Shown: piece after piece, positions 1 to 7,006 of the stretch
Layout of the letters: every line of letters begins with the position of its first letter
Numbering within the stretch: position 1 is the stretch's first letter
Origin: Balneolaceae bacterium
GTDB taxonomy: Bacteria; Bacteroidota; Rhodothermia; Balneolales; Balneolaceae
DNA length: 10,022 nt
Direction of reading: 5' to 3'
Assembly (NCBI GenBank): GCA_007123985.1
Contig: SLGA01000121.1
Coordinates: 1-10,022, forward strand
Notes under the pieces: model-generated
What the model was told of the DNA's origin: nothing
Database searches by the model: none
What the model saw: the letters and a program-made list of their open reading frames with translations, nothing else
Translations under genes and position numbers: made by a program

Positions 1-615
1 AAGTACATTTCCTTGTTTTACTGCGTTTGATGTCCACCGTACATCGCCGCCTGAACGCACTCCTTCCTCAAAAAGCCCGGTTTTTGTAAAAAGTTCACGC
101 TTAACAAAAAGATTTGCAGTGTAGGCAACCCCTCGTTCTTCCACAGCTTTTTTCATACGAATGGAAGTGAGAGCATCCGTAATTTTTGCACCGGTGATTT
201 TATCACCAAAATCAAAATGGACAGCACCGGCAGTAATATCCAGTTGTTTTTCTTTAAGGAACTGTACTCCCTGCTCAATCCAATCATCCGCAGGATATGA
301 ATTAGCATCTATGAATGCGATAATTTCGTTTGATGCAGCTTCAATTCCACGATTACGTGCACTATACGGGCTGTTCAGATTATCCATTTCTGCCAACTGC
401 ACTGAGTTTTTTCTTGTAAAATCAGAAACCAAAATCGTGTTATCCGAACCGTTGTCAATAATTATTATTTCAACTTTATTCGCAGGGTAACTCTGTTTTT
501 TCAGATGTCCTACAATCTTGTTTACCTCGGCAACATTATTCCTGTATGGAATAATAACAGAAACTCCAGGAAGTGAGCTGCTCAAAAAAGGCTTCGATTC
601 TTGTCTATCTGGCAT
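1..615 (-). CDS. Family 2 glycosyltransferase, 3' end cut by the window edge
   Basis: The reading frame opens with ATG at 615 and stays open for 205 codons to base 1, so the C-terminus lies outside the window. The protein reads as a GT-A fold family 2 glycosyltransferase, which would transfer a sugar from a nucleotide donor to a lipid-linked acceptor at the cytoplasmic membrane face. Visible motifs are the first strand VSVIIPYRNN (residues 18-27), IIIIDNGSDN (50-59), SARNRGIEAA (85-94), FIDANSYPADDW (101-112) and, after YTANLF, the segment RSGGDVRW (187-194). The usual DD of the nucleotide site is D54-N55, the usual DXD is DAN (103-105), and the catalytic-base ED region reads GGD (189-191). 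The start lies 11 nt inside the end of the upstream glycosyltransferase gene, so the two are probably translationally coupled. No Shine-Dalgarno is visible. The family is confident; donor and acceptor cannot be read from the sequence. Confidence 0.88.
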   Translation of the reverse strand, partial: MPDRQESKPFLSSSLPGVSVIIPYRNNVAEVNKIVGHLKKQSYPANKVEIIIIDNGSDNTILVSDFTRKNSVQLAEMDNLNSPYSARNRGIEAASNEIIAFIDANSYPADDWIEQGVQFLKEKQLDITAGAVHFDFGDKITGAKITDALTSIRMKKAVEERGVAYTANLFVKRELFTKTGLFEEGVRSGGDVRWTSNAVKQGNVL

Positions 616-1546
616 CGTTTACACCAATTTGAGCATTTCGAGCCTCTTTTCGATTCCAGAGGTATCCCTTGTAAAACTGTTTTGAAAAAAGTGAGATTAG
701 GTTCAATCTGAGTAAAGTATTTAATGCTGAGCCTATACCTGTAAAGTGAAGTTTTAAACCCACTAATCTTCCGTTTATGAAATTTCTTCGAGCAATAATC
801 TCCTTCCTTTTTGAATCAGGCAGATCCTCTGAATTATGCAAGAATTTATTGAAGAGATATATTCGCCCACGATATTCTTTTTCTTTATTCCCAGAAAGTT
901 TATCCGGCAGAGTGTCTCTTTGTGCAAGTGGTTCACTTATAATGCCAAAAAGATTTTGGTTTGAAAGCCTTAACCACAAATCGGTATCCTCCGCCACCTT
1001 CATTGTTTCATCAAAGTAACCCGTGCTGTCTAAACAACTTTTATTTACGATTACAGATGACAGATGAATAAAATTTTGTTCAACAAGAAGAGAAAAGCAA
1101 TCCAGCAGTGAACCATCAGATTCAAAAAGCAGATCTGAAAATCGAGCTTTGGAAAAAGTTGTAATACTTGAATCTGGTATATCAAAATAAACGGAATTTG
1201 AAATAGCGACATTACCGCCTGTATTTTTCAAAAGATCAACTTGCTTTTCCAGCTTTTCAGGAAGCCACTCGTCATCTGAATCAAGAAAAGCTATCCAGTT
1301 ACCGGTTGAATTCTCAATACCCCTGTTTCTGGCTTTGGCGGGCCCGCCATTTTCCTGTTGAATACAGATAATATCATCACCAAAACGGCTCAAAACTTCA
1401 TCTGTGTTATCCGTTGAGCCATCATCAACCACTATAACTTCAAAAGGGGGGCTCGTTTGATTCAGGGCAGAGTGAATGGCTCTTGGTAAAACCTTCGCAC
1501 GGTTGTACGTTGGAATAATCACCGATATATTTATTTCCTCAGACAC
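605..1546 (-). CDS. Family 2 glycosyltransferase (313 aa)
   Basis: This is a complete GT-A fold family 2 glycosyltransferase, predicted to be cytoplasmic or membrane-associated and to add one sugar of the repeat unit. Motifs appear in the canonical order: ISVIIPTYNRAKVL (7-20), VIVVDDGSTDNTDE with D41-D42 for nucleotide binding, GGPAKARNRGIENS (67-80), AFLDSDDEW with the metal-binding DSDD at 89-92, and KVAEDTDLWLR (183-193), whose E186-D187 is the expected catalytic base. The C-terminal 110 residues are basic and partly hydrophobic, as in many membrane-associated GT2 enzymes. The start is GTG at 1546. The GT2 core begins at residue 7 and the first internal Met is near residue 182, so a later start would destroy the fold. 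The gene begins 10 nt after the GT4 stop and overlaps the next glycosyltransferase by 11 nt. Sugar specificity cannot be assigned. Confidence 0.95.
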   Translation of the reverse strand: MSEEINISVIIPTYNRAKVLPRAIHSALNQTSPPFEVIVVDDGSTDNTDEVLSRFGDDIICIQQENGGPAKARNRGIENSTGNWIAFLDSDDEWLPEKLEKQVDLLKNTGGNVAISNSVYFDIPDSSITTFSKARFSDLLFESDGSLLDCFSLLVEQNFIHLSSVIVNKSCLDSTGYFDETMKVAEDTDLWLRLSNQNLFGIISEPLAQRDTLPDKLSGNKEKEYRGRIYLFNKFLHNSEDLPDSKRKEIIARRNFINGRLVGLKLHFTGIGSALNTLLRLNLISLFSKQFYKGYLWNRKEARNAQIGVNDAR

Positions 1547-1556
1547 TCGAATTTAT

Positions 1557-2795
1557 TTAAGATATAGCCTTATTTAACCGAACTGCTTTCAGAATATTTC
1601 TCATTGCAACTGTATTGTAATCTTCAACTTCTTTCTTAAGATCATTTTGAAATTCATCGTATGCGCCCGAAAAATGACCTGTAATCGCTTCAACCCAGGT
1701 GGCTGGTGAATCACTGCATATAAGTCCTTTCCCGATAAACCTTTCAAGCCCGGCAGCACCTTCTGTTGTGGTAATTATTTTTTTCCCGGATGATAGAGCC
1801 TCAATTGTTTTAATTTTCAACCCAGTACCAAACTGAATGGGATTTACACAAAGATCTGCATTGTGATATACTTCTTCTGGTTTGTCGAAGCGGCCTAATA
1901 AAGTAACAGATTTATGTGTTATGAATTTAGAAGCCTCTTCACAGATAGAGCCGGCAACAAATAGCTCTGCCTGCTTAAAATGTTCTGCAATTTTGAGCCA
2001 AACATGTTCAAGGAACCAGTTTAACCCATTCAAATTGATAACACTTTTCCCTCCTACTGTTAAAATTTTCTGCCTGTTCTCTCGATCCGAAACCGGCACC
2101 TCATTGTATGGAGACAGATGGGTAACCGTCAGTACGTCCGTTTTTTCTTTTTTGATTAATGATTTAAAATATTCTGCTTCATTTTGTGTAATGGCCAACA
2201 CTACATCGGCTTTTCTAAGAGATTTTTTTTCATCTGATGGGGATATACTTTTCCACTCTACAGGTTCTAATCCTTCATCAAGATAAAGTTTATATCTATT
2301 TGAAAGCCTGTCGTGTGTATCGATTATCTTCACAACTTCATCTCCAAACAGATTAAACAGATGTGAATAAACTGAATAATTGATTAGAACGGCATCATAC
2401 GAAGTTCCTGAAATTTGTTGCTTTAGAAGCTTATATTTTTTGATGTTGTTAAAATCATTCAGGCTTTTATTATAGTTTGCAGAATCGTCACCATCCATAA
2501 ATTTTCGTTGCAAATAATCTGCCTTAATTTTAAGGCCGTTCTGTACTTCTTTATATCTCAATAGCGGATCTTTGCTAAAATCATACGCTGAATCATTGAT
2601 TTTGTGATCCAAAACATGCCCGTTAAAAAATTGGTTATGTTCTTCTGATAATTCTTTCTCAAAGCCGATGTAGTAAAAATCGAGCTTATACTCGTGATCC
2701 ATCAATACCGAGCAAATACTTTTTATGCGCATTCTGTTGCCGGCGTGCCACGGGAAAACCGGCACAGGGCTTATAATCAAAATCTTTTTAGCCAT
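1557..2795 (-). CDS. GT4-type (GT-B fold) glycosyltransferase (412 aa)
   Basis: This looks like a retaining GT-B glycosyltransferase of the GT4 kind, acting at the inner membrane face to extend the lipid-linked glycan. The N-terminal half holds the acceptor-side Rossmann domain (KKILIISPVPVFPWHAGNRM, residues 3-22). A middle segment has the sequence IIDTHDRLSNRYK (157-169) and KADVVLAITQNEAEYF (195-210), common in this fold. The donor half begins near ILTVGGKSVINLNG (244-257). It carries LLGRFDKPEEVYHNADLCVNP (299-319), followed by GTGLKIKTIEALSSGKKII (323-341), the family's nucleotide-sugar signature with E332 in the usual EX7-like position. The ATG at 2795 lies 19 nt upstream of the stop of the preceding GT2 gene, out of frame with it. 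AGG sits directly against the ATG, too close to act as a normal Shine-Dalgarno, so coupling to the upstream gene is likely. Donor sugar unknown. Confidence 0.92.
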   Translation of the reverse strand: MAKKILIISPVPVFPWHAGNRMRIKSICSVLMDHEYKLDFYYIGFEKELSEEHNQFFNGHVLDHKINDSAYDFSKDPLLRYKEVQNGLKIKADYLQRKFMDGDDSANYNKSLNDFNNIKKYKLLKQQISGTSYDAVLINYSVYSHLFNLFGDEVVKIIDTHDRLSNRYKLYLDEGLEPVEWKSISPSDEKKSLRKADVVLAITQNEAEYFKSLIKKEKTDVLTVTHLSPYNEVPVSDRENRQKILTVGGKSVINLNGLNWFLEHVWLKIAEHFKQAELFVAGSICEEASKFITHKSVTLLGRFDKPEEVYHNADLCVNPIQFGTGLKIKTIEALSSGKKIITTTEGAAGLERFIGKGLICSDSPATWVEAITGHFSGAYDEFQNDLKKEVEDYNTVAMRNILKAVRLNKAIS

Positions 2796-3709
2796 CCTGC
2801 AAATCTACTTTCGTTTTTTAGAAGCTGTGCAAAATAGAACCAGCTTTTCCATGAATGAATCGATATTTTTGCTACAGCAGAAATCTGTTCAAAAATGTTC
2901 AGGTTTTTTCTCAGGTTCTTAATTTGCCGAATATACCATTTTATAGGCAGGTCGGCAGGCTCTAGTTCTGATAACAGTTTCTTCTCTGAGTAGATCCACC
3001 TTACAAAGATCCGGGAAGCTTTCAACTTTATTTTACCGGTTCCGGCTTCTTTTCTCGATGAAATATTACTACCGCTATATCGCCAGGATACAAATGCATT
3101 CTCTACTGTATAAATTCCTGTTTCCGTTGCAATTTTTGCCCAAAACATATCATCTGTGGCCCACGCAAGCGGAAGATCCGGAAATCCACCCACGCGTTCA
3201 TATGCTGCTCTGCTGAATATGCTCTCTACCACATAACTCTCTTGGTCGTAATTCAGCTTGATGTTCAGAAACCGTGAACTGTTTACTGTTTTCGGAAAGA
3301 TATTTTTTCGAATTAAATTTCCATCCTCATCAATTTTTATGGTGTTAAATCGATACACATCAAATCCCGGGTTTATATCTTTTGATGAGTAGAAACTTGA
3401 TACGCAATTTCTATCCGCTATATCATCATCTGAAAAGAGCCAAATCCATTTTTCTCCCCTTGTTAAGTTCAGGCATCTTTTCCACTGTTTTACGAGAGAG
3501 TGTTGACCAATATTTTCGTTAAATCTGTGGTACCGAAAATTATCGGGCAGTTGAAGATCTTTAATTATTGAAGTTAGATCATGCGGGCTTGCGTCATCAC
3601 CTATATAAGCTGTAAACCGTTGATCTGTTTGCCTCTTTATGCTTTCGAGAGCTTCTGGCAGAAACTCTTTTTTATAAACAGGAATTACGATAGCAAGATC
3701 TGAGCTCAT
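2777..3709 (-). CDS. Family 2 glycosyltransferase (310 aa from ATG)
   Basis: This is an inverting GT-A glycosyltransferase, probably the first of the four transferases to be translated in this cluster. Counting from the ATG at 3709, it shows LAIVIPVYKKEFLPEALESI (5-24), YIGDDASPHD with the nucleotide-site D38-D39, WIWLFSDDDIADR with the DXD-type SDDD at 93-96, and LAWATDDMFWAKIA (182-195), whose TDD occupies the catalytic-base position. All key acidic residues are present. The C-terminal third is strongly basic and aromatic, with WFYFAQLLKN near the end, suggesting peripheral membrane contact. A TTG at 3727 would add six residues (MLRNHY); I prefer ATG because the GT2 core strand begins right after it. 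The gene follows the ABC exporter after a 94-nt gap and overlaps the next gene by 19 nt. The acceptor and donor are not predictable. Confidence 0.93.
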   Translation of the reverse strand: MSSDLAIVIPVYKKEFLPEALESIKRQTDQRFTAYIGDDASPHDLTSIIKDLQLPDNFRYHRFNENIGQHSLVKQWKRCLNLTRGEKWIWLFSDDDIADRNCVSSFYSSKDINPGFDVYRFNTIKIDEDGNLIRKNIFPKTVNSSRFLNIKLNYDQESYVVESIFSRAAYERVGGFPDLPLAWATDDMFWAKIATETGIYTVENAFVSWRYSGSNISSRKEAGTGKIKLKASRIFVRWIYSEKKLLSELEPADLPIKWYIRQIKNLRKNLNIFEQISAVAKISIHSWKSWFYFAQLLKNESRFAGWLKRF

Positions 3710-3741
3710 GTAATGGTTTCTTAACAATCATATCGTGAAAA

Positions 3742-3754
3742 GCTTAAAATAAGC
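3742..3754 (-). terminator. Weak hairpin with short T tract between exporter and glycosyltransferase genes
   Basis: On the minus strand GCTTA-TTT-TAAGC forms a 5-bp stem with a 3-nt loop, followed at once by TTTTC (3741-3737). It lies 50 nt after the exporter stop and 33 nt before the glycosyltransferase ATG. The stem has only two GC pairs, so at best it is a leaky terminator or an RNA-processing site. It may be chance in AT-rich DNA. Confidence 0.22.
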
Positions 3755-3803
3755 AAACTACTGTAACTTCGTGCGATGAATGAGAAGTTGATGGGTGCGA
3801 AAA

Positions 3804-5612
3804 TCAGAGACTTTGAATTCTTACCATTCTTGAAAATCTTGTTTTATCATCAAGAGACAGTTCTTCGTAGGTTCCCTCTTCAATAAGATTTCCTTTTTCA
3901 ATTACGTATATGAGATCGGCATTTTTAATCGTAGATAGCCTGTGAGCAATAATTACAACTGTCATAGAACCTTTCAAAGAATCTATACTCTGCTGTATAA
4001 ATTGTTCTGACTCGGTATCCAATGAGCTCGTGGCTTCATCAAGTATCAAAAGATTTGGATTTTTATAAAGCTCCCTTGCAATGAACAAGCGCTGCCGCTG
4101 TCCGCCTGAGAGTCTTACTCCCCTGTCGCCCACAACGGTATTATAACCGTCGGGCAGATCTTTAATAAATGCATCTGCATAGGCCCGTTTTGCCGCTTCT
4201 TCAACATTCTCGCGAACAGAATCATCTGTTTTATAATCACCCTTCCAAAGACAAATGTTGTTAGCGATGGTATCATCAAAAACAACTGTTTCCTGCGAAA
4301 CGTATCCAATTTGTGCTCTCCATGATTTAGAATCAATTTCATCAGAAGGAATCCCATCTATCTTAATTTCACCTTCGAGTGGGCGCAGTAGGAGTGTGAG
4401 CATATCGATAAGAGTGGATTTGCCAGCGCCCGATTCGCCCACAAACGCTACCATTTTATTTACCGGTATTTCGATATTAATATTCTTGAGAACCTTATCC
4501 GAGCTGTCCTCATATTTGAAATGGACATTCTTAAGTTCAATACCTTTTGACAGCGGTCCAAGTTTGCGTGTACCGTTTTTCTCCCTGTTTTGTTCAAGTA
4601 TTTCAAATTCTTTTACTACCATTTCAAGCGAACCAATTTTTTCCATCGTACGCTGCCAGTCATCCTGAATACCAATCATATGCTGCATACCTCGGTGGAA
4701 TAGTAGCAATGCCACAAAAATTGGGGCTATAGGTGAATCGAAAACCACAACCTGAATAATTATCACAAAAAGTAGAAATATCACCGATACCGGTTCGCGA
4801 ATTGCCAGTGTAAATGCACTTGCTGCACCTTGCCTGAACATATATCCGGCAAGTTTACCAATGCTTAACATTACCCCACCCTTAAGGTACTGCATTTGGT
4901 TGGTTGATGATAAATACTTAAACGATTGAATTGTCTGAACTAAAAACTTATTCAGTACGCTCTCCTCAGATGCTGTTTTCCTTGATAGCTCCTGTACATA
5001 TTTGTTCAGATATCTGAATAAAAACAGCAAAACAAAACCAACACCAATGGCCATCAATGCAAAGTTCCAGGCTAAGAGAAAAGCTATAGAAAGATAGGAT
5101 ACCGTGATGATAATCATTGTAAGAAACCTTGTGAAGGTATCAAACGAACGGATAAAATTGTTGATTTGGCCGTTGATCACATTGATAAAATGACCCGTAT
5201 TATTGTGGGCATAATAACTGTAATCCATCTCACGGTAGGCGTTGAACATCTGGCCTTTTATCTCCCTTAACAACTGTGCCCTAAGATAACTTGCATACCC
5301 TCCCTCAACAAATTTCAGCAAGCCTTTACCAATAAAAACCAATCCAATAAAAATTAGAATCCCCACCACAGATTGATCAATCCCAATGAACCTGAGTATG
5401 CTATAAATAAATCGCACAGCCGCACTGCTTCGGTCAAGATCGCCATCCCCTGCATCAGCTGCTTCTATCAATGGCAAAATTAATGTTATACCAAATCCTT
5501 CAGTGATTGCTGCTGCTGCAGTTAACCCGAAAACAATGTATAGTCTTTTTCCAATAAATCGCTTATAGACACTTAGGTAATAAGAAATGCTCTCGAAAAC
5601 TTTCAATCTCAA
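3804..5612 (-). CDS. ABC exporter, MsbA/PglK-type lipid-linked glycan flippase (602 aa)
   Basis: This is a half-transporter with fused membrane and ATPase domains, expected to work as a homodimer that flips a lipid-linked saccharide across the inner membrane. Residues 1-320 form the transmembrane domain, with hydrophobic segments near 24-48, 82-99, 163-182, 184-200 and 275-304. The ATPase domain is complete: A-loop Y367, Walker A GESGAGKST (392-400), Q-loop Q440, signature LSGGQRQR (501-508), Walker B LLILD with catalytic E526, and H-loop H556 in IIAHRLSTI. The length is typical of the MsbA/PglK class (about 560-600 aa). TTG at 5612 overlaps the upstream TGA as TTGA. The codon for residue 3 is also TTG and has AAGG six nt upstream, so it may be the true start; no ATG occurs before residue 122. 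The context (Wzz-type regulator before, glycosyltransferases after) favours a glycan rather than drug or lipid A substrate, but MsbA-like lipid export cannot be excluded. Confidence 0.9.
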   Translation of the reverse strand: MRLKVFESISYYLSVYKRFIGKRLYIVFGLTAAAAITEGFGITLILPLIEAADAGDGDLDRSSAAVRFIYSILRFIGIDQSVVGILIFIGLVFIGKGLLKFVEGGYASYLRAQLLREIKGQMFNAYREMDYSYYAHNNTGHFINVINGQINNFIRSFDTFTRFLTMIIITVSYLSIAFLLAWNFALMAIGVGFVLLFLFRYLNKYVQELSRKTASEESVLNKFLVQTIQSFKYLSSTNQMQYLKGGVMLSIGKLAGYMFRQGAASAFTLAIREPVSVIFLLFVIIIQVVVFDSPIAPIFVALLLFHRGMQHMIGIQDDWQRTMEKIGSLEMVVKEFEILEQNREKNGTRKLGPLSKGIELKNVHFKYEDSSDKVLKNINIEIPVNKMVAFVGESGAGKSTLIDMLTLLLRPLEGEIKIDGIPSDEIDSKSWRAQIGYVSQETVVFDDTIANNICLWKGDYKTDDSVRENVEEAAKRAYADAFIKDLPDGYNTVVGDRGVRLSGGQRQRLFIARELYKNPNLLILDEATSSLDTESEQFIQQSIDSLKGSMTVVIIAHRLSTIKNADLIYVIEKGNLIEEGTYEELSLDDKTRFSRMVRIQSL

Positions 5613-6865
5613 CCTTGATAGATTTTGGGTTCTTTTCTGTGAAATTCATCCAAAAAGTATCTGAGACCTCTTCGTATGTAAATGAACGAAATACCTAAAA
5701 ACAGACCTACAAAAACAGAACCACCTAAAATTCGAATGGCATTTGGCTGAGCCGGACGGTTGGGTATAGTAGCAGGTTCGTGTATGCGAAAAACAGGTGT
5801 TTCTTCCTGTACCTGAATTTTCGCTTCCTGAAGGCGTCTGGCTAATGTATTGTATAAACTGAACGCCAGGTCGTACTCTGACTGCAGCCTCTGCTCTCGA
5901 ACCAATAATGTTTGCCTTGCGGGATTTACATTTCTATCCTGGAAAGCTGCAAGTGAATCCTGCCTTGCCTGAAAAGTAAGTTTGGCTTCTTCATATTGCA
6001 GTTCAATGAATGTAAGATTATCCAATGCTTTTTCTGTTCGATAATCAATTACATACTCCTGAAGCAGATTTTTGACAAGTATCACAATTTCGGTAGATGC
6101 ATGTGCATCCGGCAAAGAAACTCCAACACTAACAAATCCTGTTTGAGGCTCTCTGTTTATAGTAATGTAGTTACTCATTTGGTTTGCTACACGCCGAATG
6201 CGATTGTCAAGCTGCCTTGGTTCATCAAAATCTCTGAATAATGAAAAATCAAGTCCTGCAGCAACACTTCCGTCATTTTCTGCAGGGCGCCTTGTGGTTG
6301 CAGCATTCCAGAGTGTTATAGGTAACCCAATTGTATATCTCCAGATAAAATCTGCAGTTCTGTTAACAAAACTTGGCTCATAATACTCTGTGAAATATTC
6401 AAATATGGTAACGCGTCTGTCTACATCACCAAAGTAAACCTCATGCTGCATCAATTCCAGCTGAAACGGCAAACTTTCCACAATGTAAGGATACATCGCA
6501 ACACGAATATCATCATCATCTGTGCGTCTTTGAATACCAAAAATATTTTCAGCCTGTTGAAAAACCTGTCCTAACTGAGTAGAAGGCGATGATGTTTCGG
6601 GCATTAATTTGGCTTCCGAATAGTAAATTCTTTCACTTCCCAGATAGATAATCAAACCTAAAAGAAAAACTACTCCACTAATTCCTAATATTACTCTTTT
6701 TTGTATCCATAAATCTTTCAGAACTCCGATCAGGTCAATAACCTTATCATCATCTTTATACGAATAGTCGTCAATGGAGATAAGGCGATACTCTTCAACT
6801 ATTTCTTTCTTTTGAAGCTGTTTGCTGTCTTTCTTCTCCGGTATGTTAGAATGACTTTCGCTCAA
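5609..6865 (-). CDS. Wzz-type chain-length regulator / polysaccharide co-polymerase (418 aa)
   Basis: The topology is that of a polysaccharide co-polymerase. A charged cytoplasmic N-tail (1-57) leads into membrane segment 1 (about 58-76), a large periplasmic domain, and membrane segment 2 (about 379-397, GGSVFVGLFLGISFIYI), ending in a basic cytoplasmic tail. The periplasmic part holds a helical, coiled-coil-prone stretch (about 277-352). It is followed by the Pro-rich block EPATIPNRPAQPNA (363-376) just before segment 2, a hallmark of the Wzz family. Such proteins oligomerise and set polymer length with the polymerase. At 418 aa it is longer than enterobacterial Wzz (about 325 aa) and lacks a C-terminal tyrosine-kinase domain. 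The start is TTG at 6865: the in-frame upstream codons contain no usable start before a TGA, and the first internal Met (residue 88) lies beyond membrane segment 1. The stop overlaps the exporter start by 4 nt, so production is probably coupled. Confidence 0.88.
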   Translation of the reverse strand: MSESHSNIPEKKDSKQLQKKEIVEEYRLISIDDYSYKDDDKVIDLIGVLKDLWIQKRVILGISGVVFLLGLIIYLGSERIYYSEAKLMPETSSPSTQLGQVFQQAENIFGIQRRTDDDDIRVAMYPYIVESLPFQLELMQHEVYFGDVDRRVTIFEYFTEYYEPSFVNRTADFIWRYTIGLPITLWNAATTRRPAENDGSVAAGLDFSLFRDFDEPRQLDNRIRRVANQMSNYITINREPQTGFVSVGVSLPDAHASTEIVILVKNLLQEYVIDYRTEKALDNLTFIELQYEEAKLTFQARQDSLAAFQDRNVNPARQTLLVREQRLQSEYDLAFSLYNTLARRLQEAKIQVQEETPVFRIHEPATIPNRPAQPNAIRILGGSVFVGLFLGISFIYIRRGLRYFLDEFHRKEPKIYQG

Positions 6866-7006
6866 CTGATTTACTTTCGTGAAAAATTTTAATTGTCAGA
6901 TTGAATATAGAAATGTTAACCAAAAAAATATATTGCCTTTACGAGGCTTAAATGATTTAAAACAACAGTTTTTTTATGCTGTATTTGTATTTTTAAGGCA
7001 TTTGAA
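6866..7006. other. AT-rich intergenic gap between dehydratase and Wzz-type genes
   Basis: The gap is 141 bp and shows no open frame or RNA gene that I can support. It holds a 13-nt palindrome, TTAAAT-G-ATTTAA (6948-6960). On the minus strand it also has a 4-bp GCCT/AGGC stem followed by a run of seven T (6928-6922), too weak to call a terminator. There is no exact match to TAnnTTTG here. An internal promoter or a processing site is possible but unproven. Confidence 0.4.

Noticed and set aside
161..490. Plus-strand open frame of 109 codons
   Set aside because: It lies antisense to the left-edge GT2 gene, whose minus-strand frame carries clear family motifs. The plus-strand translation is low-complexity and has no recognisable domain.
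1882..2286. Plus-strand open frame of 134 codons
   Set aside because: It is antisense to the GT4-type gene and Ser/Cys-rich in the manner of a shadow frame. No motif supports it.
3756..3762. TAGTTTG on the minus strand as a -7 promoter box
   Set aside because: It is one base short of TAnnTTTG and has no convincing -33 partner.
4255..4668. Plus-strand open frame of 137 codons
   Set aside because: It is antisense to the ATPase domain of the exporter, whose motifs are complete in the opposite frame.
6922..6947. Intrinsic terminator after the dehydratase gene on the minus strand
   Set aside because: The stem is only GCCT/AGGC and the T run begins after an intervening AATATA, too weak and too distant for a confident call.
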